From Methylobacterium sp. WSM2598 (GTDB taxonomy: Bacteria; Pseudomonadota; Alphaproteobacteria; Rhizobiales; Beijerinckiaceae), in the NCBI RefSeq assembly GCF_000379105.1, contig NZ_KB900609.1:3271773-3335772 (forward strand): a stretch of 64,000 nt of DNA, given 5' to 3'. Every line of letters begins with the position of its first letter. Positions within the stretch are counted from its first letter, which is position 1. The notes beneath the pieces are model-generated. The model was not told where the DNA came from. It ran no database searches and worked only from the letters and a program-made list of their open reading frames with translations. Positions 8,884 to 16,771 of this stretch are shown one piece after another. The translations under genes were made by a program, and so were the position numbers.

Positions 8884-9633
8884 TCACGCCCCGGCCGCCG
8901 TCTTGTCCGGGTAGCGGCACAGGTCCGCGATGACGCAGCGCCAGCATTCCGGCTTGCGCGCCTTGCAGGTGTAGCGCCCGTGCAGGATGAGCCAGTGATG
9001 GGCGTTGAGCCGGTAGGGCTCGGGCACGATCGCCTCGAGCCCCTCCTGCACCTTGTCGGTCGTGGCGCCGGGCGCCAGCGGGATCCGGTTCGAGACCCGG
9101 AAGATGTGGGTGTCCACCGCGATGGTCGGCTCGCCGAAGGCGACGTTGAGCACCACGCTCGCGGTCTTGCGGCCGACCCCCGGCAGCACCTCCAGGTCCT
9201 CGCGCCGCCGCGGCACCGCCCCGCCATGCTCCGCGACCAGGATCGCCGAGAGCGCGATGACGTTCCTGGCCTTGGTGTTGAACAGCCCGATGGTGCGGAT
9301 ATGCGCGCGCACCACCTCCTCGCCCAGCGCCAGCATCGCGGCCGGATGATCCGCCTTCGCGAACAGGTCGCGGGTGGCGAGGTTGACGCTCCGGTCCGTC
9401 GCCTGGGCGGACAGGACCACCGCGACGAGGAGCGTGTAGGGGTTGAGGTATTCCAGGTCCGAGCGCGGCGACGGGTTGGCGGCGCTCAGCCGCGCGAAGA
9501 TCTCGGCCAGGGTCGCCACGTCCACCGGCTCGGGCGCCCGCGCGGGCGCGGTCGGGGGCACGGTCGGGGGCGCGACCAGGGCCGCCCCCGCCGCCTTCAC
9601 TTTCGTGGGAGCGTCGCGCTTTCGTGGCGTCAT
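8884..9633 (-). CDS. nth: Endonuclease III (DNA glycosylase/AP lyase)
   Basis: Nth excises oxidised pyrimidines and cuts at the abasic site. The helix-hairpin-helix has the catalytic lysine (LPGVGRKTA, Lys156) and the GPD-type aspartate is in IAVDTHIFR (Asp174). The C-terminal [4Fe-4S] cluster motif is intact: Cys223, Cys230, Cys233 and Cys239 (spacing 6-2-5). An N-terminal extension of about 40 residues rich in Ala and Pro precedes the enzyme; a shorter start is possible. It is convergent with pdeM and divergent from the DUF2244 gene. Confidence 0.96.
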   Translation of the reverse strand: MTPRKRDAPTKVKAAGAALVAPPTVPPTAPARAPEPVDVATLAEIFARLSAANPSPRSDLEYLNPYTLLVAVVLSAQATDRSVNLATRDLFAKADHPAAMLALGEEVVRAHIRTIGLFNTKARNVIALSAILVAEHGGAVPRRREDLEVLPGVGRKTASVVLNVAFGEPTIAVDTHIFRVSNRIPLAPGATTDKVQEGLEAIVPEPYRLNAHHWLILHGRYTCKARKPECWRCVIADLCRYPDKTAAGA

Positions 9634-9686
9634 AGCCGCCTTATATTGAGCCGATGCAGAGCGGCAAGGGACAGGAGGGGCCGTCC

Positions 9687-10190
9687 ATGCGCCATCCCGA
9701 CGGGCGCGATCCGGACTCGTTCGAGCGCCCGGTCTTCTCGGCGGTGATCCGGCCCCATTGCTCGCTCGGCCGGGCCGGGTTCCAGGCCGTGATGGCGGGG
9801 TGCTGTCTCGTGTCGCTGGTGACGAGCCTCGTCTTCCTGCGCCAGGGCTTCTGGCCGATCGCGGGCTTCTTCGGCCTCGACATGCTGGCCCTGTGGGTCG
9901 CGCTCAGCGTCAGCATGCGGCGCGGGCGCTCCTTCGAGCAGGTGATCATCAGCCCGATCGAGATCCTGCTGGCCCGGGTCAGCCCCCGGGGCGAGCGGGC
10001 CGAGTGGCGCTTCAATCCCCTGTGGAGCCGCCTGCACAAGGTCGAGGACGACGAGTACGGGCTGCAGATCCTGGCGATCGTCTCCCGCGGCCAGCGGGTG
10101 CTGGTCGCCCGCGACGCCTCCCCGCCCGAGCGCGAGACCATCGCGGAGGGCATGACCCGGGCGCTGGCCCAGGTGAAAAAGGGATTATGA
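9687..10190 (+). CDS. DUF2244 integral membrane protein
   Basis: This 167-residue protein has two adjacent membrane segments near residues 34-70 (AVMAGCCLVSLVTSLVF and WPIAGFFGLDMLALWVAL), then a soluble C-terminal part. The RPHCSLGRAGF and FFGLDML segments are typical of DUF2244, a family of unknown function found next to nth in many alphaproteobacteria. The ATG at 9687 follows GGAGGGG; an upstream in-frame ATG lacks such a site. The last six codons lie inside a tandem 19-base duplication that also contains the stop. Confidence 0.82.
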   Translation: MRHPDGRDPDSFERPVFSAVIRPHCSLGRAGFQAVMAGCCLVSLVTSLVFLRQGFWPIAGFFGLDMLALWVALSVSMRRGRSFEQVIISPIEILLARVSPRGERAEWRFNPLWSRLHKVEDDEYGLQILAIVSRGQRVLVARDASPPERETIAEGMTRALAQVKKGL

Positions 10191-10210
10191 CGTGAAAAAG
10201 GGATTATGAC
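10173..10210. repeat. Two perfect 19-bp tandem copies over the DUF2244 stop
   Basis: The unit GTGAAAAAGGGATTATGAC occurs at 10173-10191 and again at 10192-10210, followed by a degenerate third start (GTGAAGAGGG). The first copy holds the gene's last codons and its TGA; the second is non-coding. Confidence 0.95.
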
Positions 10211-10307
10211 GTGAAGAGGGGGTTCCGAGCGAGCGGCCGATTCGCCAGGAGGGCCGCCCGGACACGCAGCGCGCGCCGATGCTGCGGCAGGCCTCGTTCC
10301 ACCCGCA

Positions 10308-12518
10308 TCAGGTCTTTCGGCGCAGCCACTCCCGCAGCTTCGTGAAGCGCGGCCGCATCGTCCCGCCCCGCACGGCGATCGCCACCGCCCTCTTCTGCGC
10401 CACCAGCACCACGAGCTGCTTGCCGCGGGTCACGCCCGTGTAGAGGAGGTTGCGGGCGAGCATCGCGTAGTGCTGCAGCGCCACCGGGATCACCACGGCC
10501 GGGTATTCCGACCCTTGCGCCTTGTGGATCGTGATCGCGTAGGCCGGGGCGAGGGCGTCGAGCTCGTCGAAGGGCCATGCCACCTCGCGCCCGTCGAAGC
10601 TGCCGATCAGCACCCCCTCCTCGGGATCGAGCCGCGCCACCACGCCGAGATCACCGTTGAAGACGTCGCGGTCGTAGTCGTTCTGCACCACCATCACCCG
10701 GTCGCCCGGCGCGAAGCGCCAGCCGAAGCGCTCGACGGCGAGCGGCGGGTTCGGATTGAGCACCTGCTGCAGGGCGTGATTGAGGTGGCGGCTGCCGAGC
10801 GCCCCGCGGGTCATCGGGCAGAGCACCTGCACGTCGCGCACCGGATCGAGACCGAAGCGGCGGGGGATGCGCCGCGTCACGATCTCGACGAGCCGCTCCG
10901 CCCCGACCTCGGGGTCCTCGATCTCGACCAGGAAGAAGTCCCCGGACGCATCGGCGCTGCCCTCCGGCATCCGCCCGGCCCGGATGCGGTGGGCGTTGAC
11001 GATGATCCGGCTCTCCGCCGCCTGCCGGAACACCTCGGTGAGCCGCGCCACCGCGACGGCGCCCGAGGCGATCACGTCGGCCAGGACCTGCCCCGGCCCG
11101 ACGGAGGGCAGCTGGTCCACGTCGCCGACGAGCCAGAGCGCCGCGTGCCGGGGCAGCGCCCGGGTGAGCGCGTTCATCAGCGGCACGTCGATCATCGAGG
11201 CCTCGTCCACCACGAGGAGGTCGCAGCGCAGGGGATCGTGCTCGGAGCGCTGGAATCCGCCGCGGACGGGATCGACTTCGAGGAGCCGGTGCAGCGTCTT
11301 GGCGGGCCGGCCGGTCTGCTCGCTCATCCGCTTGGCGGCGCGCCCGGTCGGCGCCGCGAGCAGCACCTCGGCCTCGACGCCGCCGAGCAGGCGCAGCAGC
11401 GCGTCGAGCGTGCTGGTCTTGCCGACGCCGGGCCCCCCGGTGATCACCGCGACCTTGGCGGAGAGCACCGTGCGGGCCGCCTCGCGCTGCGAGGGCGAGA
11501 GGCGGCGCCCGGTCTCGGCCTCGACGGCGTCGAGGGCCGGGTCGACCGCGATCTCGCCCCAGGGCAGCGGCGCGGCGTCGAGGGCGGCGAGGCGCTCGCC
11601 GATCGCCCGCTCGGCCGCGTGCAGCCCGCGCAGGAAGACGTGGGTCTCGCCGCCGATCGTGTCCGCCACGATCGCGTCGCCGCCCAGCTCCTCCGCGAGC
11701 GCCGTGCGGGTGAGGCCCGGGTCGACGCCGAGGAGGTCGGCCGCCCGCGCCACGAGGTCCGGCACCGGCAGGGCGCAATGGCCCTCGTCCATCGCGGCCT
11801 GCAGCGCGTGGGCGAGGCCGGCCCGGAGCCGCGCCGGGGCGGTCGGCGGCAGGCCGAGCCTGGCGGCGATGGCGTCGGCGGTCCGGAAGCCGATGCCGCG
11901 CACGTCGCGGGCGAGGCGGTAGGGATCCTCGCTCATCACGGCGATCGACTCGGCGCCGTAGGTCTTGTGGATGCGCACGGCCCGCGCGGTGCCGACGCCG
12001 TGCGCGTGCAGGAACACCATGATCTCCCGCACCACGCGGTGCTCGGCCCAGGCCGCCACCAGCCGCGCCGCCCGGGTCGGGCCGATCCCCGGCACCTCGG
12101 TGAGGCGCTCAGGGTTCGCCTCGATCACCGCGAAGGTCTCGCTGCCGAAGGCCGCGACGATGCGCTTGGCCATCTGCGGGCCGATGCCGCGCATCTGGCC
12201 GGAGGCGAGGTAGCGGGCGATTCCCTCCGACCCGGTCGGGGGCGTGCAGGCCAGGGTGTCGGCGCGGAACTGCAGCCCGTGCTGGCGGTCGCTGACCCAG
12301 GCGCCGGTGGCGGCGATCCACTCCCCGGCCGCGACCGCCGGCGCGTGGCCCACCACCGCGACGAGGTCGCGCCGCCCGCGGGCCTTCACCTTGAGGACGC
12401 AGAAGCCCGTCTCGGCGCTGTGGAAGGTGACGCGCTCGATCGACCCCGCGAGGGCGTCGCGGGGCGCGTCGGCGGCGCCGGCCCGGGCCGGCCGGCGCGA
12501 GGTGGAGGATCCAAGCAT
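10308..12518 (-). CDS. recD2: RecD2-type superfamily 1B DNA helicase
   Basis: This is a 5'-to-3' helicase of 736 residues without RecB/RecC partners nearby. The N-terminus has the OB-like and helix-hairpin-helix region of RecD2 (RGIGPQMAKRIV; VPGIGPTRAARLV; VRGIGFRTADAIA). The motor has Walker A GGPGVGKTST near residue 358, Walker B VVDEASM, motif III GDVDQLPSVGPG, motif V TIHKAQGSEY and motif VI YTGVTRGKQL. The three HhH-like motifs separate it from RecBCD-type RecD. Role in repair or fork processing is inferred from the family. Monocistronic. Confidence 0.93.
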   Translation of the reverse strand: MLGSSTSRRPARAGAADAPRDALAGSIERVTFHSAETGFCVLKVKARGRRDLVAVVGHAPAVAAGEWIAATGAWVSDRQHGLQFRADTLACTPPTGSEGIARYLASGQMRGIGPQMAKRIVAAFGSETFAVIEANPERLTEVPGIGPTRAARLVAAWAEHRVVREIMVFLHAHGVGTARAVRIHKTYGAESIAVMSEDPYRLARDVRGIGFRTADAIAARLGLPPTAPARLRAGLAHALQAAMDEGHCALPVPDLVARAADLLGVDPGLTRTALAEELGGDAIVADTIGGETHVFLRGLHAAERAIGERLAALDAAPLPWGEIAVDPALDAVEAETGRRLSPSQREAARTVLSAKVAVITGGPGVGKTSTLDALLRLLGGVEAEVLLAAPTGRAAKRMSEQTGRPAKTLHRLLEVDPVRGGFQRSEHDPLRCDLLVVDEASMIDVPLMNALTRALPRHAALWLVGDVDQLPSVGPGQVLADVIASGAVAVARLTEVFRQAAESRIIVNAHRIRAGRMPEGSADASGDFFLVEIEDPEVGAERLVEIVTRRIPRRFGLDPVRDVQVLCPMTRGALGSRHLNHALQQVLNPNPPLAVERFGWRFAPGDRVMVVQNDYDRDVFNGDLGVVARLDPEEGVLIGSFDGREVAWPFDELDALAPAYAITIHKAQGSEYPAVVIPVALQHYAMLARNLLYTGVTRGKQLVVLVAQKRAVAIAVRGGTMRPRFTKLREWLRRKT

Positions 12519-12563
12519 CGGGTCAGGGCCAAGATCGGGGCGGCCCGGGCCCGGCGCAACCCT

Positions 12564-12917
12564 CTACCAGCGCTCGGGCACCTCCTCCGGCGGGATCGGC
12601 GCCGCGCCCGGCGCGCGCGACGGGAAGCGGTCGCCGGGCTCTCCCTCCTCGCGCCACGGCCGGTGGTGCCAGTGCGGGCGGGCCTCCGCGGCCTCCTCGC
12701 AGACGCGCACCCGGCGGATGCGCTCCTCGCCGTCCGGGCCGATGCGGCGGCGCACGAAGACCCGGCAGGTCTCCCCGCCCTCCGCGAGAGGCGGAGGCGG
12801 GGCCCAATCCGGGCGGCCGCCATGGGCGATCGGCGGCCCGTCGAGATCGGCCGCGAGAGCGGGGGCGGCAAGGAGGACCAGGGCGGCGCAGGCGCCCAGG
12901 CGGAGGAGACGTGTCAT
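12564..12917 (-). CDS. Small secreted protein of unknown function
   Basis: A 117-residue protein begins with a clear signal peptide (MTRLLRLGACAALVLLAAPALAA) followed by a proline-rich linker. The mature part contains two cysteines bracketing a basic strand (GETCRVFVRRRIGPDGEERIRRVRVCEE), which suggests one disulfide-bonded hairpin, and a His/Trp-rich tail. Similar short Cys-X20-Cys exported proteins are common in this order, but I do not assign a function. Confidence 0.7.
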   Translation of the reverse strand: MTRLLRLGACAALVLLAAPALAADLDGPPIAHGGRPDWAPPPPLAEGGETCRVFVRRRIGPDGEERIRRVRVCEEAAEARPHWHHRPWREEGEPGDRFPSRAPGAAPIPPEEVPERW

Positions 12918-13023
12918 GGCCGGGGACTCCGGGGCAGCCGGGGGGCTGTCACGGTCCGGATCATGGTGTGGGCCGGATGAAGCCGGCCTGAGGGACGCGT
13001 TCGGCCGGCGTACAGGGACGGGC

Positions 13024-15378
13024 TCACGCCCGCCCCGGCACGAGCCGGATCAGCTGCCGCGTCGCCCCGTCCACCGCCGCCCGGGAATAGAGGAGCGGCA
13101 GGTGGCCCCGCCCGGCCCAGGTCTCGGCGTGGTCGGCGTAGTGGGACGAGCGCGGGTCGCCCGACTGGCCCGGCCCGTTGACGAACAGGCTCGCGTCCCA
13201 CTCCCCGACATCCAGCACCATGCGGAAGGAGGCGCCGTGGGTGACCCGGAACGTGTCCGGGCGGTAGCCGGCATACATCACCGTGACGCCCGAGCCGCCG
13301 AGCGGCAGGCGCGGGACGTCGTGGCCCGAGAAGCCGAGCGGCGCGAGCGGGTGGACGAGGTGGGCGTGGTGCAGGCGCCCCCAGGCCCAGCCGGCCGGAT
13401 CCGCGCCGAGGCGGGCGGCGGCGTCGCGGAAGGCCTCCGCGAGAGTCCGGCCGAGAATCCGGTCGCGCGCGGCGCGGTCGAGGGGCGGCGCGGGCGCGCC
13501 GAGAAGCCCGAGCAGCGCCTCGGTGTCGCCGGGGGCGAGGAGTTCCGCCGTGGCCCGGTCGGGCGCGAGCGCCGCGAGGAGCGCCGGGCGCAGATGGTGC
13601 ACCCACCAGATCTCGAGCAGCGCCGCCGCCGCGGATTCCTCGCGCAGGCGCCCGTCGAAGCCGGCGAGCAGCGCCAGGGGCTCGCGCAGCAGCGGGCCCG
13701 CCTCCCCGCCGAGCGCCTCGCGGGCGAGCCCGGCGAGCGCCAGGGCCGGGTGCGAATGATCGTCGCCCTGGAGGGCCGCCGAATCGGCGAGGCCGTGCCG
13801 CGGCTGCCCCGCCAGCACCGCCCGGATGCGCCGCGCCCGCCAGGGCTCGTGCCACTCGTGACCGAGGCGGTGGGGGTAGCCCTCCGGCAGGTTCATCTCG
13901 TTGGCGCTCGCCACGAACCCCTCCGGCGGGTCGATGCGGCGCGGCAGATCCTCGGGCGCGACGAAGCCGTCCCACTCGTAGCGGCCGTCGCCCGGCACCG
14001 GCATCAGGCCGTCCCAGTTCGGGCGGCGCGGCGCCTTGCCGGCCACGAACCAGCCGATCCGCCCGGACACGTCCGCGTAAAGGTGGTTGACGCTCGGCGC
14101 CGACCAGTGGCGCAGGGCAGCGCCGAACGCCTCCGGGCTGTCCGCGTCGAGATAGGCGAGGCTGCCGAGATAGGCCGCGGTGCCGGGCTCGGTCCAGACC
14201 GTGCGCAGCGCGAAGGCCCGGCGCCCCACCCGGTCCTCGTGCACGACCGGACCGTGGCGGGTGAAGGCGAGGCGGTGCTGCGCCTCCGGCCCGCCCCGGA
14301 CCGGGGCGGTCTCGGTCACGATCCGCATCCGCTCCCAGCCCTCGCCGTAGCGGTAGAGGTCGGGGTCGTCTTGGTGGGTCTCGTAGACCAGGAGATCCTC
14401 CTGGTCGATCGGCGCGATGGTCAGGCTGAAGGCCGCCCGGCCGTTATGGCCGATCGAGATCCCCGGCAGGGCCGGCTCGCCCGCCCCGATCACGTCGAGG
14501 CCCGGCGCGCTGAGGTGCACGACGTAGCGCAGCGACGGGAGCGTGATCGCCCGGTGCGGGTCGCTCGCCAGGATCGGCCGCCCGGTCGCCGTGCGGGAGG
14601 GCGCCACGGCCCAGTTGTTCGAGCCGTCGGGCGGCCCGTCCTCCGGCGGGCGCCGGGCCGGGCCGACCGCGCCGAACTCGTCCACGAAGGTCCAGGTCTC
14701 GGCCTCGTCCCGCCCCGCCAGCAGCCGGTCGGGCCGGAAGCCAACGCCGGCGGTCGCGAGGCGCACGGCGTCGATGACCTCCGGGGGCACCTGCGCCGGG
14801 TCGAGCCCCTCCGGGACGGCCGGCCGGTGGTCCGGCGCCAGGATCTTGCGGAAGCGGTCGAGGGCCAGGCCGCCTTGCGCCGCGAGCCGGGCGCGGGCGA
14901 CCTCCGAGGGGGCGTTGCGGGTGAGCGCGTGGCTGCGGATGCGCGCGACGTCCAGGGCCTGCCAGCGCGCCGGCCGGGTGCCCATCCGGGTGAATTCCGG
15001 CGGCAGCCAGGCGGGATCCGCCTCGGTCAGGCCGACGAAGGCGTTGATCCCGCCGACGAAGGCCTCCGCGACGGCGCGCGTCTCCGAGGTGCCGTAGGCG
15101 GCCCACTCGGCGGCCTCGTCGCCGCGATAGAGGAACAGCCGCGCGGCGCGGTCCTGCGCGAGGTAGCCCGGCCCGAAATCCCCCGCGAGCAGGCCGAGCC
15201 CGCGCTTGCGCCAGAGATCGATCTGCCACAGCCGGTCCCGCGCCGCGTTGAAGCCCTGGACCAGGAAGGCGTCGCGGCGGGAAAGCGCCCGGATGTGCGG
15301 GACGCCCCAGCGGTCGATGCGGATCTCGGCCGGGTGCTCCAGCCCCGGGACGTCGAGGGTCAGGGTTGCCGGCGCCAT
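13024..15378 (-). CDS. Penicillin acylase family (Ntn) amidohydrolase
   Basis: This is a large N-terminal-nucleophile hydrolase of 784 residues. The precursor would be cut before the serine of GSNNWAVAPS (near residue 250), giving an alpha chain, a spacer and a beta chain whose N-terminal Ser is the nucleophile; ILASDPH and SIGHNGRAAFSLT follow as in the family. The start has a good ribosome site (AAGGAGCAGCG before ATG). Unlike most characterised members, it shows no signal peptide (MAPATLTLDVPG), so it may act in the cytoplasm. The substrate (N-acyl amides, possibly acyl-homoserine lactones or beta-lactams) cannot be determined from sequence. Confidence 0.88.
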   Translation of the reverse strand: MAPATLTLDVPGLEHPAEIRIDRWGVPHIRALSRRDAFLVQGFNAARDRLWQIDLWRKRGLGLLAGDFGPGYLAQDRAARLFLYRGDEAAEWAAYGTSETRAVAEAFVGGINAFVGLTEADPAWLPPEFTRMGTRPARWQALDVARIRSHALTRNAPSEVARARLAAQGGLALDRFRKILAPDHRPAVPEGLDPAQVPPEVIDAVRLATAGVGFRPDRLLAGRDEAETWTFVDEFGAVGPARRPPEDGPPDGSNNWAVAPSRTATGRPILASDPHRAITLPSLRYVVHLSAPGLDVIGAGEPALPGISIGHNGRAAFSLTIAPIDQEDLLVYETHQDDPDLYRYGEGWERMRIVTETAPVRGGPEAQHRLAFTRHGPVVHEDRVGRRAFALRTVWTEPGTAAYLGSLAYLDADSPEAFGAALRHWSAPSVNHLYADVSGRIGWFVAGKAPRRPNWDGLMPVPGDGRYEWDGFVAPEDLPRRIDPPEGFVASANEMNLPEGYPHRLGHEWHEPWRARRIRAVLAGQPRHGLADSAALQGDDHSHPALALAGLAREALGGEAGPLLREPLALLAGFDGRLREESAAAALLEIWWVHHLRPALLAALAPDRATAELLAPGDTEALLGLLGAPAPPLDRAARDRILGRTLAEAFRDAAARLGADPAGWAWGRLHHAHLVHPLAPLGFSGHDVPRLPLGGSGVTVMYAGYRPDTFRVTHGASFRMVLDVGEWDASLFVNGPGQSGDPRSSHYADHAETWAGRGHLPLLYSRAAVDGATRQLIRLVPGRA

Positions 15379-15478
15379 CGCTGCTCCTTCGTGCCGCGCC
15401 GCCAGTGTCGGCAGCGCGGCCTTCCCTGTCCAATCGGGTCAGGTCTGCGCCCGGCGCCCGGCGGGCACCCGCCCGCGC

Positions 15479-16474
15479 TCAGCGCCCCGCCAGTTCCTTG
15501 AGCAGGGCCTCGTGGAACTCGTCCGGCGCCTGGACCTGCGGCGCGTGGCCGAGTTCGGAGAATTCCACGAGCTTGGCGTCCGGGATGCGCTTGGCCACGT
15601 CGGGGCCGAGCTGGTCATAGCGCCCGAGGGTGGCGGCGAGGTCGGGATGGACCCGGTTGGCGCCCTGCGCGGTGCGGTCCTTGCCGCCGACGATCAGGAT
15701 GGTCGGCACGCGCAGGCGCTCGAACTCGTGCACCACCGGCTGCGTGAAGATCATGTCCGACAGCTGCGCCTGATTCCACGCCACCCGGTCCCCGCCCGGG
15801 CCCGCGTAGAGACCGGCCTGCATCTCGACCCAGCGATCGTATTCTGGCTTCCACTGGTTATTGTAGTAGAATTTCAGCTGGTAGGCCTTGATGCTCTCGG
15901 CGCTGGTCTTGCGCTCCTGGGCGTAAAGGACGTCGATCGGTGTATAGGGTACTCCCTTCTCGCGCCAATCCTCCAGGCCGAGCGGATCGACCATGACGAG
16001 CTGGTCGACAGAGTAGGGGAACATCAGCGCGTACCGGGCCGCCAGCATGCCGCCCATCGAGTGGCCGATGATCGTCGCCTTGGCGATGCCGAGGGAGTCG
16101 AGCAGCGCCCTGGTGTTGGTCGCGAGCTGCTCGAAGCTGAACTGGTAGCCCGCGGGCTTGGTCGATTTGCAGAAGCCGACCTGGTCGGGGGCGATCACCC
16201 GGAACCCGGCCTCGCTCAGCACCGCGATGGTCCGCTCCCAGGTGGCGGCGCAGAAATTCTTGCCGTGGAGCAGTACGGCGGTGCGGCCGTTCGGCGTGGC
16301 GGGCGCCACGTCCATGTAGGCCATCGTCAGCCCCTGCCCCTGCGACGAGAAGGCGTGGCGGCGGACCTCGTGCGGGTAGGCGAAGCCTTCGAGTTCCGGC
16401 CCGTAGGGCCCGGCCGCCTGTCCGGGACCGCCGAGGGCGAGGACGAGGAGGCCGGCGCGGACAAGGTGCGACAT
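15479..16474 (-). CDS. Secreted alpha/beta hydrolase
   Basis: This 331-residue protein has a short signal peptide (MSHLVRAGLLVLALGGPGQAA) and an alpha/beta-hydrolase fold. The oxyanion region is LLHGKNF, the nucleophile elbow GHSMGG, the acid lies near VGGKDRTAQG and the histidine is in SELGHAPQ. A cap region (KTSAESIKAYQLKFYYNN) sits between. GGAGACATCG precedes the ATG. It points away from the SRP RNA. An esterase-like role in the periplasm is inferred; no specific substrate is visible. Confidence 0.85.
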   Translation of the reverse strand: MSHLVRAGLLVLALGGPGQAAGPYGPELEGFAYPHEVRRHAFSSQGQGLTMAYMDVAPATPNGRTAVLLHGKNFCAATWERTIAVLSEAGFRVIAPDQVGFCKSTKPAGYQFSFEQLATNTRALLDSLGIAKATIIGHSMGGMLAARYALMFPYSVDQLVMVDPLGLEDWREKGVPYTPIDVLYAQERKTSAESIKAYQLKFYYNNQWKPEYDRWVEMQAGLYAGPGGDRVAWNQAQLSDMIFTQPVVHEFERLRVPTILIVGGKDRTAQGANRVHPDLAATLGRYDQLGPDVAKRIPDAKLVEFSELGHAPQVQAPDEFHEALLKELAGR

Positions 16475-16575
16475 CGATGTCTCCGGGCGGGTGGACGCGC
16501 GGCGGGCCGCGCTCCGGGGAATGACAACGCGCGGCGGGGCCGAGGTTGGGGCACGAGGACCGCGCGGAGCCGCGC

Positions 16576-16604
16576 TTGCGTTTCCGCCGCCGGCCGCTCA
16601 TATA
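16576..16604 (+). promoter_or_regulatory. Promoter of the SRP RNA gene
   Basis: TTGCGT (16576-16581), a 17-base spacer and CATATA (16599-16604) place transcription start about seven bases on, at the first G of the RNA (near 16611). Confidence 0.6.
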
Positions 16605-16608
16605 GGCG

Positions 16609-16706
16609 CCGGGAGGTTGGCGGGGGACGTTTCACTCGCCAACCGGGTCAGGTCCGGAAGGAAGCAGCCCTAACGAGAACGAGCGGGTTCTCGTCCAGCC
16701 TCCCAC
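16609..16706 (+). ncRNA. ffs: Signal recognition particle 4.5S RNA (small SRP RNA)
   Basis: The bacterial SRP RNA pairs with Ffh and FtsY to target membrane proteins. The apical domain IV is unmistakable: GGTCAGGTCCGGAAGGAAGC, with the GGAA tetraloop at about 16656-16661, followed by AGCAGCCCTAA. The two ends pair (GGGAGG at 16611-16616 with CCTCCC at 16699-16704), closing a rod of about 95 bases. It lies just upstream of dnaX, as in many alphaproteobacteria. End positions are good to a few bases. Confidence 0.95.
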
Positions 16707-16771
16707 CCTCATCTCCCCGAGCGCGCGCGCGAGGCAACCCCCGCCTCCGCCGCCCTCCGCGACCGCGGCGC

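Noticed and set aside
12244..15501. 1085-codon plus-strand open frame opposite the penicillin acylase gene
   Set aside because: Shadow of the acylase; no recognisable domain and it runs through several intergenic gaps.
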